Part shown: piece after piece, positions 10,127-19,366 of the stretch
Layout of the letters: each line of letters begins with the position of its first letter
Numbering within the stretch: the first letter of the stretch is position 1
Source of the DNA: Thalassotalea euphylliae
Lineage (GTDB): Bacteria > Pseudomonadota > Gammaproteobacteria > Enterobacterales > Alteromonadaceae
Length of the DNA: 64,000 nt
Direction of reading: 5' to 3'
NCBI RefSeq assembly: GCF_003390395.1
Contig: NZ_QUOV01000001.1
Coordinates: 372,001 to 436,000 of the forward strand
Translations under genes and position numbers: made by a program
Notes under the pieces: model-generated
What the model was told of the DNA's origin: nothing
Database searches by the model: none
Seen by the model: only the letters and a program-made list of their open reading frames with translations

Positions 10127-10153
10127 AAAACCCGAGCTTGTCTCGGGTTTTTT
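10127..10153 (+). terminator. Rho-independent terminator after the amidohydrolase gene
   Basis: Perfect stem AAACCCGAG / CTCGGGTTT with loop CTTGT and a run of six T. Just upstream, 10095-10117 holds a near-perfect palindrome (CCTTAACTTAA ... TTAAGTTAAGG), which could form a second hairpin. Confidence 0.9.
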
Positions 10154-10220
10154 ACGTATTTTTAGTGTGCTTTTTATATGATTGTTAAGTGCTGAGGCAA
10201 AACCTTATCTAGAATGAATT

Positions 10221-10403
10221 ATACCAATTGAAATAGAGAATTAGTTATTCAGCGAGAATTAAAAGGCTTAGAGGCAAGGCATTGATTGCAAAGAGTGGTT
10301 ATTCCCTTGTTAAAATCAATAACGCAGCATATAAGTCTTTTAAACTCGCCCTTGGGAGCGTGTTAGCGCTCTGAATTGATCAATTCATTAATTCAATTGG
10401 TAT
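10221..10403. repeat. MITE-like inverted-repeat element (ATACCAATTGAA ends)
   Basis: About 183 bp bounded by perfect 12-bp terminal inverted repeats, ATACCAATTGAA at the left and its complement at 10392-10403. Inner arms also pair imperfectly (GCGAGAATTAAAAG at ~10252 against CTTTTAAACTCGC at ~10337), so the whole element can fold into a long hairpin. No coding potential. It fills most of the 450-bp gap between the amidohydrolase terminator and the metallophosphatase gene; the rest of the gap shows nothing else I can name. Confidence 0.7.
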
Positions 10404-10508
10404 TAATACTTGCTAACACAATAGTCTGGCAATCATTGGCTTACCTGCTAGACAGTCTATTGTTTTTAAAAGTAAATTATTCACTAAGAAAAATTACACT
10501 CTGTTGAT

Positions 10509-12554
10509 TTGAGTTGCGATAAAAAGAGGTCACTTATTAACTTACCGCATTCTTTACCTGCATTATTGGCAGGGCCGATATTACGTGATTGTCACCAGCA
10601 TCAATTTACCTTGTGGTTGGCCACCAAGGCCGCTTATCAATTTCATCTCGAATTAACTTATGATCAAGGTGAGGCTGAGAGCACACAGGTGCTATTCTCA
10701 CAGCAGTTAACAGCAGAGCAATATCACCAGATACCTGTGGGTCAGCAATGTTTTATCAATGTGATTGATATCAAGCTGACGCAGCCACTGCCGACCAATG
10801 CCCTTATTCATTACGACTTAACGCTGATATCTGATGATGGCGAAGTTATTTTCTCACTTGGGAAAGATCTGCCAGAGCTTAGTTACTCAACGGGTGTTTC
10901 AGAGAATACCGTGCAAACACCAAGCTTTGCCATTAAACCGGATATTCGCCGTTTATATCATGGCTCGTGTCGCAAACCGCATTTTGCCGGAAAAGACAGC
11001 TTAGTCGAGCTAGATCACCAACTCGCCACTAGCGAATTTTCTGCCGAACAGCGACCGTCGCTATTGATGCTCAGTGGCGACCAAGTGTATATCGATGATG
11101 TTGCAGGCCCTATGTTAATTGCCATTCACCAGCTGATCGAAAAATTAGGCTTATTTGATGAATCATGGCAGCTTACCGATGAGCACTGCCTGACTAGTCG
11201 CTTCGGTAGCAGTAAAAATAGCGATAAAGAAGAGCATAGTATTCACAACAGCGAGCAGCTTTTTCATCATCCGCTTGGTTATTATCAACGTGAACAACTG
11301 CTGCCACATAGTAAAGCCAGCACTGGTTGGAAACGACGTTTATTCGGGGCGCGCAGATTACCTATTTTTAGTTCAGTTAATGCTAAAAACCACTTAGTCA
11401 CGTTAAGTGAAATGATCGCCATGTATTTGCTCACGTGGTCGCCAACGCTATGGGCATTAGTGGATATTCCTAAGCAGCCGCCCGCCAATATTCCACCTGA
11501 AAACCATCAACTTTACCTCGATGAATTACAGGCGATTGAAGATTTTATCGAAGGCTTAAGCCAAGTTCGGCGAGCAATGGCACATGTGCCTGTGTATATG
11601 ATCTTCGATGATCACGATATTACTGATGATTGGAACCTCACCCGTGGCTGGGAAGAAGCTGCCTATGGCAATCCGTTTTCCAAACGTATTATTGGCAATG
11701 CCTTAGTGGCCTATTATTTATGCCAAGGGCTAGGTAATCAAACTCATCGCCACAGTGAATTAATTGCTCAGCACAGCGCTTGGTTTACTGAGCAAGGGGT
11801 ACAACAGCATGACCAACTGGTTGACACTATGCTGGCGTTTGACCAATGGCATTATCATTTGCCAACTAGCCCGAAAATGTTGGTACTTGATACCCGTACT
11901 CAACGTTGGCGCAGCGAAAGCAATGCCGGTAAGCCGTCAGGGTTAATGGATTGGGAGTCGCTAACTGAGTTACAGCAGCAACTTATTCACGAGCCGAGTG
12001 TAATTTTAGTGTCAGCAGCCCCTATTTATGGTGTGAAACTTATTGAAACCGTGCAGCGAGTATTTACCTTCTTTGGTAATCCGCTGGCGGTTGATGCTGA
12101 AAACTGGATGGCACATCGCGGCACCGCGAATGTGATGCTCAATATCTTCCGCAATCGCAAAACACCGCCACAATTTATTATTCTGTCAGGAGATGTTCAT
12201 TACTCGTTTGTTTACGATGTTAGCCACCGCTTTATTCGCTCTAGCTCGTCGATTGTGCAGATTACCTGTAGCGGCATTAAAAATGCGTTTCCGCCGAAAT
12301 TACTGCACACCCTTGAGCGCTTAAATTACTACTTGTATGGCAGATATTCACCGCTCAATTGGTTTACTAAGCGTCGCAGAATGCGTATTCGGGTTAGAAG
12401 ACCAAGCGTTGCGGTTGATAAAACCTTGTATAACGGCTGCGGCATTGGCGTGCTTGAGCTTAATGCGGATGCCAGTGAAGTCACCACACGTTTGTTGATT
12501 GAGGGGGGCCAGCAGGTCAATTTCAAGTCACCAGCTCGCTCAAGCAACGAATAA
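10509..12554 (+). CDS. PhoD-like metallophosphatase family protein
   Basis: Probable metal-dependent phosphoesterase related to alkaline phosphatase D. Metal-binding motifs are in order: LSGDQVYIDD (~residues 195-205), FDDHDITDDWN (~373) and LSGDVHYSF near the C-terminus (~560). The N-terminal ~110 residues resemble the beta-sandwich that precedes PhoD domains. There is no clear signal peptide, unlike classical secreted PhoD, so it may be cytoplasmic. The start is uncertain: a TTG at 10509 gives the longest frame; another TTG ~57 bases further in is possible, and no ATG precedes the conserved region. It may be transcribed with the thioesterase gene, 47 bp downstream. Confidence 0.75.
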   Translation: MSCDKKRSLINLPHSLPALLAGPILRDCHQHQFTLWLATKAAYQFHLELTYDQGEAESTQVLFSQQLTAEQYHQIPVGQQCFINVIDIKLTQPLPTNALIHYDLTLISDDGEVIFSLGKDLPELSYSTGVSENTVQTPSFAIKPDIRRLYHGSCRKPHFAGKDSLVELDHQLATSEFSAEQRPSLLMLSGDQVYIDDVAGPMLIAIHQLIEKLGLFDESWQLTDEHCLTSRFGSSKNSDKEEHSIHNSEQLFHHPLGYYQREQLLPHSKASTGWKRRLFGARRLPIFSSVNAKNHLVTLSEMIAMYLLTWSPTLWALVDIPKQPPANIPPENHQLYLDELQAIEDFIEGLSQVRRAMAHVPVYMIFDDHDITDDWNLTRGWEEAAYGNPFSKRIIGNALVAYYLCQGLGNQTHRHSELIAQHSAWFTEQGVQQHDQLVDTMLAFDQWHYHLPTSPKMLVLDTRTQRWRSESNAGKPSGLMDWESLTELQQQLIHEPSVILVSAAPIYGVKLIETVQRVFTFFGNPLAVDAENWMAHRGTANVMLNIFRNRKTPPQFIILSGDVHYSFVYDVSHRFIRSSSSIVQITCSGIKNAFPPKLLHTLERLNYYLYGRYSPLNWFTKRRRMRIRVRRPSVAVDKTLYNGCGIGVLELNADASEVTTRLLIEGGQQVNFKSPARSSNE

Positions 12555-12601
12555 AACAATACTCATAACACTTAACAATTAATAAGAAAAAGAACATATC
12601 A

Positions 12602-13030
12602 ATGAAGCATTACCAACAATTAATTAGTATGTATGGGGCGGCGCCAATTAATGAATTTTATCATCCAACCCTGACTATCGATGAAGGGGTTAGCGAGGTA
12701 GTTATCGAACTGCAGCCTAAGCACTTACACTCTGCAGGCAGTGCCCATGGCTCAGTGTATTTTAAGCTACTTGATGATGCCGCTTTCTTTGCTGCTAACT
12801 CGCTGGAAACCGAAGTGTTTGTTGTTACTACATCGTTTACCACTTATATCACTAGGCCAGTCTCGCAAGGCAAAATGCGGGCTGTCGGCAAGGTGGTGAA
12901 CGCTAACAAATCACAGTTTATTGTTGAAGCTGTGGTTTACGATGACCAAGATAGAGAAGTCGGCCGTGGCAATGGCCTGTTTGTTCGCAGCAAAAACCGA
13001 CTTGTTGATGCTAAAGGCTATAGCAACTAA
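12602..13030 (+). CDS. PaaI-type hotdog-fold thioesterase
   Basis: Small acyl-CoA thioesterase of the hotdog superfamily (142 residues). The family core is visible: the HSAGSAHGSVYFKLLDDAAFFAA segment around residues 43-65, with the HG and acidic residue positions of PaaI-like enzymes, followed by the TTSFTTYITRP strand. The substrate is unknown. Its stop overlaps the next ATG by one base, pointing to co-translation with the metallo-beta-lactamase-fold hydrolase, and its neighbours suggest a small lipid or CoA-ester detoxification operon (inference). Confidence 0.85.
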   Translation: MKHYQQLISMYGAAPINEFYHPTLTIDEGVSEVVIELQPKHLHSAGSAHGSVYFKLLDDAAFFAANSLETEVFVVTTSFTTYITRPVSQGKMRAVGKVVNANKSQFIVEAVVYDDQDREVGRGNGLFVRSKNRLVDAKGYSN

Positions 13031-14082
13031 TGAAAGCATTGATAAATATAAAGCTGCCCAGCATGTTAGCTGCACTTTTTATGGCCATAATATTTGGCCT
13101 ATCATCTGGCTTGGCATCTGCAAACTCAATTACTGCGAAGCAACAGGCTTGGCTGAAAAAGGTTAATCAACACCCTTGGTATGCAGGTAGCCCAGATTGC
13201 ACTAGCGATACCAAACCTGCGATTGAAATCCTTAAAGTTAATGAACGAACCTATATTTTTCGGCAGAACAAATGCCAGCACTTTGAAGCGCCGTTTATTT
13301 ACTTGCTGCTCGGAGATAATAAAGCCTTGTTGCAAGATACTGGCGCGACAGAAAGTGCCAGAGACTTCCCGCTTTATCAAACTGTAAAAGGTATTTTGGA
13401 TCGTTTTAAACGAGCGCATCAGTTAGATAGCTATCCGCTGATTGTTAGCCACTCGCATTCTCACAGTGATCACCGCGCTGCTGATAGCCAATTTATCAAT
13501 AAACCAGACGTAGTTTTTATCGCACCAGAGGCTGAAGCCGTCAGGGCGTTTTTTAAATTTACTCAGCCCGAAAAATCACCAGCTAATAAAGCGGATAACA
13601 ACCCCAACTATGTTGAACAGAATGCCATTCAGCAAAGTTACTTGCAGCTAGGTGATCGTCGCTTAATTGTGATGCCGATCCCCGGTCATCAAGCCGAAAG
13701 CATCGCGATTTACGACCCACAAACTGGCTGGCTGCTAACTGGCGATACCATCTATCCGGGGCGTTTATATATTCGCGATTGGCCGGCGTTTAAAACCAGT
13801 ATTCGCTTGCTGTACCTATTCGCTCAATCACAACCTATTTCGGCGCTGATGGGCACCCATATTGAAATGTCGACAACCAAGGGTAAAGACTTCCCGATGG
13901 GCAGCACCTATCAGCCAAATGAATTGCCACTGCCGCTTGCACCAAGTTTACTTAACGAGCTTAATCGCGAGCTGATCAATCTAGGTGATGTTGCAGAGCG
14001 TAAAGTATTGGATAAAGTCATTATTTATCCTCTTGGTGAGCCGAGCTGGTGGCAAAAAACACTGGCATGGTTTATTAAGTAA
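13030..14082 (+). CDS. Exported metallo-beta-lactamase-fold hydrolase
   Basis: MBL-fold enzyme with an N-terminal hydrophobic signal (MLAALFMAIIFGLSSGLASA). The zinc motif HxHxDH is present as HSHSHSDH (~residues 139-146), with a downstream IPGHQAES and the Asp ligand in LLTGDTIYPG, all in the expected order. This does not resemble a true beta-lactamase subclass; it looks like a generic MBL hydrolase acting in the periplasm. It is coupled to the thioesterase gene (shared base at 13030) and is followed after 32 bp by a ferredoxin reductase. Function beyond hydrolysis is not known. Confidence 0.85.
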   Translation: MKALINIKLPSMLAALFMAIIFGLSSGLASANSITAKQQAWLKKVNQHPWYAGSPDCTSDTKPAIEILKVNERTYIFRQNKCQHFEAPFIYLLLGDNKALLQDTGATESARDFPLYQTVKGILDRFKRAHQLDSYPLIVSHSHSHSDHRAADSQFINKPDVVFIAPEAEAVRAFFKFTQPEKSPANKADNNPNYVEQNAIQQSYLQLGDRRLIVMPIPGHQAESIAIYDPQTGWLLTGDTIYPGRLYIRDWPAFKTSIRLLYLFAQSQPISALMGTHIEMSTTKGKDFPMGSTYQPNELPLPLAPSLLNELNRELINLGDVAERKVLDKVIIYPLGEPSWWQKTLAWFIK

Positions 14083-14114
14083 TATCAGGATGCACTAATA
14101 ATCAGTAAGTTGTC

Positions 14115-15200
14115 ATGGATTTTTTTAACCTAAAAGTCAGAGAAGTCATTAAGGAAACCAAATACGCTAAGTCGTTTTTGCTTGATGTACCCACCAACCT
14201 AGCTGGCAGTTTTAGCTGGCAACCAGGCCAGCACGTTAATATCAGAGTCAAGCTTGGCGATAAAAGCTATATCCGCAGCTATTCGTTGTCGAACTGCCCG
14301 CAGACCCTTGGTTTACGGTTAACGATAAAATCAGTTGAACTGGGCGCGGTTTCAAATTTTCTATTGAAGAACGTTAAAGCTGGCCAATATTTGGAGGTTA
14401 GTAAGCCTGGTGGTTTATTCAATTTGCCAAAATCGTCCATCAACCACGCTACGACCCAGCAAGATTTAAACGCGCCACAACACCATATTTTCTTTGCCGC
14501 AGGAAGCGGAATTACGCCAATTTTTAGCATGATCACGGCGCTATTAATGGCAAAACAAACACCGCGTAGCAAAGTGTATTTGATTTACAGTAACCATAAT
14601 CAGCGAAGTACGATTTTTGCTGATAAGTTACAGGTATTAGTTGAACGATTTCCTGAACGCTTCACTTTAATGCAATGTCATTCAAAACCTAGTTGGTTTG
14701 GGCGTAAGCATTTGTGGCACAAGGGCCGAGTAACTAACACAGTAGTACAGTCGGTGTTGGGCGAGCTCACGCAAGCCAAGCAAGCGGTTTACTACTTATG
14801 TGGCCCCAGCGGTTTTATGGAAACAGTTAATCAGACATTGCAACAAGCTGGTATCGACAAACATTTTATTTTGCAGGAAAGTTTTGGGGCTGCTGGTAAA
14901 AATAGCACGATTAAAGCGTCTGCTAGTCGAGCTGCTGAGCTTAGTGTTGAACTCAGTGGCCAGCAACAAACCGTCAATGTAAAGGCGAATGAATCGCTGC
15001 TTGATGCAATGTTGCGAGCGAATATCGATGCGCCGTTTAGCTGCGAAGAGGGCGTCTGTGGTAGTTGTCAATGTCAGCTCATCAGCGGTGAAGTCGCAAT
15101 GGTTGAAAACTTGTTCTTAACCGATGAAGAACAAGCCGAGGGTAGTATTCTTAGTTGCCAAGCAATTGCCCAGTCAACTCAAGTAAAAATTCGCCTCTAA
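14115..15200 (+). CDS. Ferredoxin reductase-type flavoprotein with C-terminal 2Fe-2S domain (Hcr/PaaE-like)
   Basis: NAD(P)H-dependent electron-transfer protein of 361 residues. An FAD-binding domain with RSYSLSNCP (~residue 55) is followed by the NAD(P)-binding motif FFAAGSGITPIFSM (~125), YYLCGPSGFME (~228) and a plant-type 2Fe-2S domain with CEEGVCGSCQC plus a distal Cys. The same three-part order forms the C-terminal half of the MOSC fusion at 2230-4185. The redox partner is not adjacent, since the upstream gene is an MBL hydrolase, so the physiological acceptor is open. It is last in the thioesterase-MBL cluster. Confidence 0.85.
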   Translation: MDFFNLKVREVIKETKYAKSFLLDVPTNLAGSFSWQPGQHVNIRVKLGDKSYIRSYSLSNCPQTLGLRLTIKSVELGAVSNFLLKNVKAGQYLEVSKPGGLFNLPKSSINHATTQQDLNAPQHHIFFAAGSGITPIFSMITALLMAKQTPRSKVYLIYSNHNQRSTIFADKLQVLVERFPERFTLMQCHSKPSWFGRKHLWHKGRVTNTVVQSVLGELTQAKQAVYYLCGPSGFMETVNQTLQQAGIDKHFILQESFGAAGKNSTIKASASRAAELSVELSGQQQTVNVKANESLLDAMLRANIDAPFSCEEGVCGSCQCQLISGEVAMVENLFLTDEEQAEGSILSCQAIAQSTQVKIRL

Positions 15201-15252
15201 CTCTTTCATATATTTGTAATTGTCAAGCGCGACTGGACACTGTTAAGATAAA

Positions 15253-15357
15253 TATAGCCAGGCGATATTAAGCCTAGTGCTGAATATTTTATCAAACCCA
15301 TTAGGGGGCTAACGGGATTTGATAAGGTGTTTCATTACCTGGCTTTCTTCTTTTTGC
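15253..15357 (+). ncRNA. Candidate small structured RNA
   Basis: The convergent gap holds a promoter-like pair (TTGTCA at 15220-15225, 18-bp spacer, TAAGAT at 15244-15249). Downstream is a strongly paired region. An outer stem AGCCAGG (15256-15262) / CCTGGCT (15338-15344) encloses a long hairpin at 15290-15324 with a 15-16 bp stem containing one bulge and one mismatch, and a T-rich stretch follows (15344-15357). Because both flanking genes end here it is not a 5' leader. It could instead be a complex terminator. No known RNA family is recognised. Confidence 0.3.
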
Positions 15358-15392
15358 TTCTTGCATTTACCCAAATAACGCAATCACAAAGA

Positions 15393-17492
15393 CTATTTCA
15401 ATACTGATAATAGATTGCTGTAATCGTCGCGCCAAAGCACATCCGCTTGATGCTCGCTTGGCCATTGGGAAATGTATTTTTTAACTTGGTAGCGCTTGAA
15501 CAACTCAGTGTTGTTGGAAATTAATACCCATTGCGCGGCATTAGGTTCGCTGGCGGTAGGGGCGGTATAAAAATAATGCGTTTGCATGCCAATGGAGTTA
15601 GCTAAGTTTCGGGTTAGCGACGTTAAATCTAAATGACTATTGGAGATGTGAACTGCGAGTACGCCATTTTTCTTTAGGTGCGCTTGGTATAACTGCATCG
15701 CCTCAATAGTAAGTAAGTGCGCAGGAATGGCGTCGCCTGAGAAGGCATCGAGCACTAGCACATCAAAATTTTCACTTCCGCTTGTTTGCAGTGCGTGTTG
15801 CAGCAATAGGCGGCCATCACCTTGGTGCAAACTAATGTCAGCTTGGCTATTGGCTAAATAGCTAAAATACTGCTGAGCGTAATCGATAACCGCAGGGTTT
15901 AACTCGTAAAAATGGTATTGCTCACTGCGTTTGCCATAGGCTGCAAGCGTGCCTGCGCCGAGCCCTACCAAACCAACTTTAATGGGCGTTATAGCGCGTT
16001 TTAGTGGCATATAGTTTTCAAGTGCTAATGCCACACCGGTATTCTCGCGATAATAGCTTTTTGGTTGTTGTGCCAATGCCGGTTCAATGGCTTGGGTACC
16101 ATGTGAGGTTGTGCCATCAATTAAGCGGCGTTCTGCTTGACCATTCACCGACGTTTCAACCACGGACAATAACCCATAGAAGTTACGCTCACTGGCAATT
16201 TGATGTTGTGTTAACTGCTTATCCAGTGACAGTTGAACACCGGATAAAGCGACTACAGTAAGCCCTAAAAAGCTCAACACTAAAGTACGAGGTATGGTGC
16301 CAAACGCTGTGCTAATGCCAGCTACTCCTTGTGTTGCATTTGCTAAGCTCACCATAAGCGCGAACACAATGGCAATAACGGTGATTGGATATTCGTAGAA
16401 TTGATCAAAGGCTTGCGGTGCCGCTAGTGAGACCAAGGCATTGCCAAGCACTCCACCAAGCGCGATAATTAAATAAAAGAGCGTTAGGTGCTCAGCAGTT
16501 GGCGCTTGTTTGATCAGTTCACCATGACAAATCATGCAGCCGGCAAACAAAATGAAACTGAACATCAGCACTTGCGAGATAAAGTCAAATTGCGAGCCAA
16601 CTACTGGCAGCATGATGGCCATTAACGCACAAATTAAATAAAACGCTAGCCAGTACCAACGCACATATAAGCGAGGGCTGTGAAAAGCGATAATAAAGGT
16701 TAGCAAATAAAGTGCGAGCGGCAACACCCACAGAAATGGCATAGGTGCAACGTTTTGCGTCATCGCATTAGTGGTTGAAACCAGCAGCATCACCCCAAGT
16801 GCAGAAAGCCCTAACCACAATGCAAGCGTACCTTTAGTTACGGCACGACTGGTATTTTTCTGCCGTTCGCTAGTGTCCTTATGATTATCCAGTTGAGCTT
16901 GTTTAGCGTTACTAACCCTTGATTTTTCGAGCTTTAGCGCCAATGCCATCATAGCAATAGCAAATGCAATATAGCCGCTTGACCAAACAAGGGTTTGTTG
17001 TGGTAAATCGAATACGGGTTCGAAGACAAATGGGTAGCTAAGCAATGCTAATAATGAGCCTACATTTGACAAAGAATACAAGCGATATGGCACCTTAGTT
17101 TCATCGCTAAAAGTTAACCAACGCTGTACTAATGGGCCTGTGGCCGACAAAGCAAAATAGGGGAGGCCAATGGCAACGGCTAAGGTGAGTAAAATATTAG
17201 TGATTGGCTCATTTATGCCAAACTCAAGGCTAGCTGCTGGTGTTGTAAAAGGTAAGCTTAATGCCGCTAAAATCAATACCGCGCCATGGGTTTGCCACTG
17301 TCGCGTAAATGATAGTCGCTGCAATACATGCGCATAGCTATAGCCAGCCAGCAGTAACAGCTGAAAGAACAGCATGCAGGTCGTCCATACCGTCGCGCTA
17401 CCACCGTAGGCGGGTAAAATTACCTTGGCAATAAAAGGTTGCACTTGAAACAGTAAAAAAGCGCTTAGAAAAACGGTGAGCAAAAACAGCAT
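15393..17492 (-). CDS. Membrane-anchored spermidine synthase-like protein
   Basis: Inner-membrane protein of 699 residues. The first ~430 residues contain many hydrophobic helices with MFS-like character. The C-terminal ~220 residues form a spermidine-synthase/methyltransferase-like Rossmann domain with the nucleotide motif VGLVGLGAGTLAAYG, the acidic strand end FYELNPAVIDYA, GDGRLLLQ and LDAFSGDAIPAHLL. This fused architecture is widespread, and true polyamine synthesis has rarely been shown for it, so the catalytic function is uncertain. The gene stands alone, convergent with the ferredoxin reductase cluster. Confidence 0.8.
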   Translation of the reverse strand: MLFLLTVFLSAFLLFQVQPFIAKVILPAYGGSATVWTTCMLFFQLLLLAGYSYAHVLQRLSFTRQWQTHGAVLILAALSLPFTTPAASLEFGINEPITNILLTLAVAIGLPYFALSATGPLVQRWLTFSDETKVPYRLYSLSNVGSLLALLSYPFVFEPVFDLPQQTLVWSSGYIAFAIAMMALALKLEKSRVSNAKQAQLDNHKDTSERQKNTSRAVTKGTLALWLGLSALGVMLLVSTTNAMTQNVAPMPFLWVLPLALYLLTFIIAFHSPRLYVRWYWLAFYLICALMAIMLPVVGSQFDFISQVLMFSFILFAGCMICHGELIKQAPTAEHLTLFYLIIALGGVLGNALVSLAAPQAFDQFYEYPITVIAIVFALMVSLANATQGVAGISTAFGTIPRTLVLSFLGLTVVALSGVQLSLDKQLTQHQIASERNFYGLLSVVETSVNGQAERRLIDGTTSHGTQAIEPALAQQPKSYYRENTGVALALENYMPLKRAITPIKVGLVGLGAGTLAAYGKRSEQYHFYELNPAVIDYAQQYFSYLANSQADISLHQGDGRLLLQHALQTSGSENFDVLVLDAFSGDAIPAHLLTIEAMQLYQAHLKKNGVLAVHISNSHLDLTSLTRNLANSIGMQTHYFYTAPTASEPNAAQWVLISNNTELFKRYQVKKYISQWPSEHQADVLWRDDYSNLLSVLK

Positions 17493-17625
17493 GGTATTGG
17501 ATTAGTGACAGAAAAAATAATGGCGCAATTATCTCGGTTAGTGTTGGGAAAAGCTAGCGAGTTAGATAATCGTGAAAAGCAGCGCTTATAACCTTGTGTG
17601 GTTTACTCTCATATCTACTGATAAT

Positions 17626-17649
17626 AAAAAGCCAAGCGTTTGGCTTGGC
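17626..17649 (-). terminator. Rho-independent terminator for the minus-strand lipoprotein gene
   Basis: Stem GCCAAGC / GCTTGGC with a 5-base loop. AAAAA precedes it on the plus strand, which is the T-run on the transcribed strand, about 30 bp beyond the stop codon at 17680. Confidence 0.8.
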
Positions 17650-17679
17650 TAATATTTTAAATAGTGGCTAACGCACGCG

Positions 17680-18840
17680 CTAATAAACGGCTTTAGGTAG
17701 CTCACCATCGAGTGCTCTGATTAGGGAGTTGGTAAATTCTTGAGAGGGTAGCTCCAGTTGCGCTTTTTTAACAATAAGCTCTGCTTCGTCTGTTCGATTA
17801 TTAATAGCTAATATCGCGACTAGCCTTGATACGTCATAAATAAATCTATTGTTATGGAACAGTCGAATTTTATCTATTTTTTCTTGCGCTTGTAACCCTT
17901 TTGATTCTATCGCGTTAATTGAATGAAGATAACCAGAAACTAAGTCGGCGTAGTCAATTTGGGGCTTTGTATATTTGCTGTAAAGTTGGAAAGCTTGTCG
18001 TTCCGTCAAGGCTTCTCTAAACAGGTGAAAGTTAGCCGATGCGACATCTGGGTGGTTTTTATCTAACCAGAGAAACAGCTCGTATGTATTATCAGCTCGA
18101 TGCAAAGCGTTATTGAGACTCCTGTACTCCAGCATTTCTTCAAACTTGTTTTTAGGGTTTTCAAGCAAGGTTTGTTTGAGATGATTAGTGGCATAACGCA
18201 TTAGGGTTTTGGCGGGTGGATATAAGTCGCCTAGCTCTGCCCAAGCCGATAAACCATACGATGTTCTTACCGCACTGTAATGTTCATTAATGGACAATGC
18301 ATGCCTATGAAACCAAATACGCTTAGCTAACGCGAGGTTATAATTTTTGTTGTTTAGATCTGCTTGTACATTACTTCTTAGAAGTTTTAAATCTATTGGG
18401 TTTGCTGGCGTAAACTTGGGTAAACTAGCTAAAATTGTTTCTGCCTCATTGCCCTTATTTACCCACTCACCAGCAACATTAACCAACTTACAGGGAAAGG
18501 CGTCAGAAAACTTTTTATTGTGTTGTTCACAAATCGCTAGGGCATCTGAATTGGCGATAGTTTGAGTGTCGCGCTTGGTCACATAACCCCATGCCCCACT
18601 AGGTGCTTGAGCAAAGCTTTTTGCACCAGTCGCTGATTGGTATTTGTCGCGATAGGCGGTATACGCGTCATAAGAGATTAATAAATCGGTGCCTTTGGGC
18701 GGCACAGAAAAGATCGCTGGGATCTCTGGCGTATTTTCGCTTGGGTTTTCATGATTAACTGTTTCACTAAGTTTAGTTGATTGCGGGGCGGCACAAGAGC
18801 ACAGCAGTAGCGCTGCACTAAAAGCAATAAAACACTTCAT
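17680..18840 (-). CDS. Lipoprotein of unknown function
   Basis: Not recognised as a named family. A type II signal peptide (MKCFIAFSAALLLCSCAAP) predicts a lipid-anchored envelope protein of ~386 residues. The body is mostly helical, with Leu/Ala-rich stretches suggesting a TPR-like repeat array (for example the segments from ~140 to 330), but I cannot define repeats with certainty. I chose the ATG at 18840 over a GTG 21 bases upstream because AAGGA sits at ideal spacing before it and the lipobox then falls at residue ~16. It may be transcribed with the NfeD/SPFH pair 54 bp upstream. Confidence 0.65.
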   Translation of the reverse strand: MKCFIAFSAALLLCSCAAPQSTKLSETVNHENPSENTPEIPAIFSVPPKGTDLLISYDAYTAYRDKYQSATGAKSFAQAPSGAWGYVTKRDTQTIANSDALAICEQHNKKFSDAFPCKLVNVAGEWVNKGNEAETILASLPKFTPANPIDLKLLRSNVQADLNNKNYNLALAKRIWFHRHALSINEHYSAVRTSYGLSAWAELGDLYPPAKTLMRYATNHLKQTLLENPKNKFEEMLEYRSLNNALHRADNTYELFLWLDKNHPDVASANFHLFREALTERQAFQLYSKYTKPQIDYADLVSGYLHSINAIESKGLQAQEKIDKIRLFHNNRFIYDVSRLVAILAINNRTDEAELIVKKAQLELPSQEFTNSLIRALDGELPKAVY

Positions 18841-18894
18841 AAAAAATCCTTTTTTAGTCACTATCCATTGTTTCTACAAATATTGTGGTGAATT

Positions 18895-19347
18895 TTAAGC
18901 TGGCTCAACCCAGAGCTCGCCGACTTCGGTGTCGATAACTACCACTTTAGCGCCAGCAGGAATCGTGCGTTTAGCTTTCACTTGCCAGTCGATACCTGAC
19001 AATTTATGGGTCGTAGAAGATGTTGCATCAATTTCTTTATCAAGCACAAATTCCATACCGATAAAGTCGTTTTTCACCTTGTGGGTATCTTGGCGGTTTT
19101 GAAATCGCTTTAATGGTTTCCACAATATCGCCGCAAAAATCGTAGTAAAAATGGCGACGGTCAACACTATCGGCATCAATTGCACAGGGACAAGGCTAGT
19201 CAACACTAAGCTACCTGCAACCACTAAAGCGAGGCCGACAAAGGTCAGAATAAAGGTAGAAAAACCCAGTACAGCTACTTCAATAATTAGCAGCAAAAGG
19301 CCGAGCGTCACTAATGACTCACCGGCATTATTCGTAATAAGTTCCAT
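18895..19347 (-). CDS. NfeD-family membrane protein
   Basis: Partner protein of SPFH/stomatin-type scaffolds. Residues ~10-75 contain three hydrophobic segments, and the C-terminal ~60 residues form the OB-fold domain typical of short NfeD proteins (FIGMEFVLDKEI ... GIDWQVKAKRTIPAGAKVVV). Length (150) matches the short, protease-less class. The stop of the SPFH gene lies 19 bp upstream, and the pair is a classic two-gene operon involved in membrane organisation; the specific role is inferred from that pairing. Confidence 0.85.
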   Translation of the reverse strand: MELITNNAGESLVTLGLLLLIIEVAVLGFSTFILTFVGLALVVAGSLVLTSLVPVQLMPIVLTVAIFTTIFAAILWKPLKRFQNRQDTHKVKNDFIGMEFVLDKEIDATSSTTHKLSGIDWQVKAKRTIPAGAKVVVIDTEVGELWVEPA

Positions 19348-19366
19348 ATGATTTCCTTACCTTTGA

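Noticed and set aside
15290-15324. Integron attC-like site, because of the long hairpin between convergent genes
   Set aside because: No core-site sequence (GTTRRRY) at the ends and no integrase or gene cassette nearby; the hairpin is better explained as RNA structure or a terminator.
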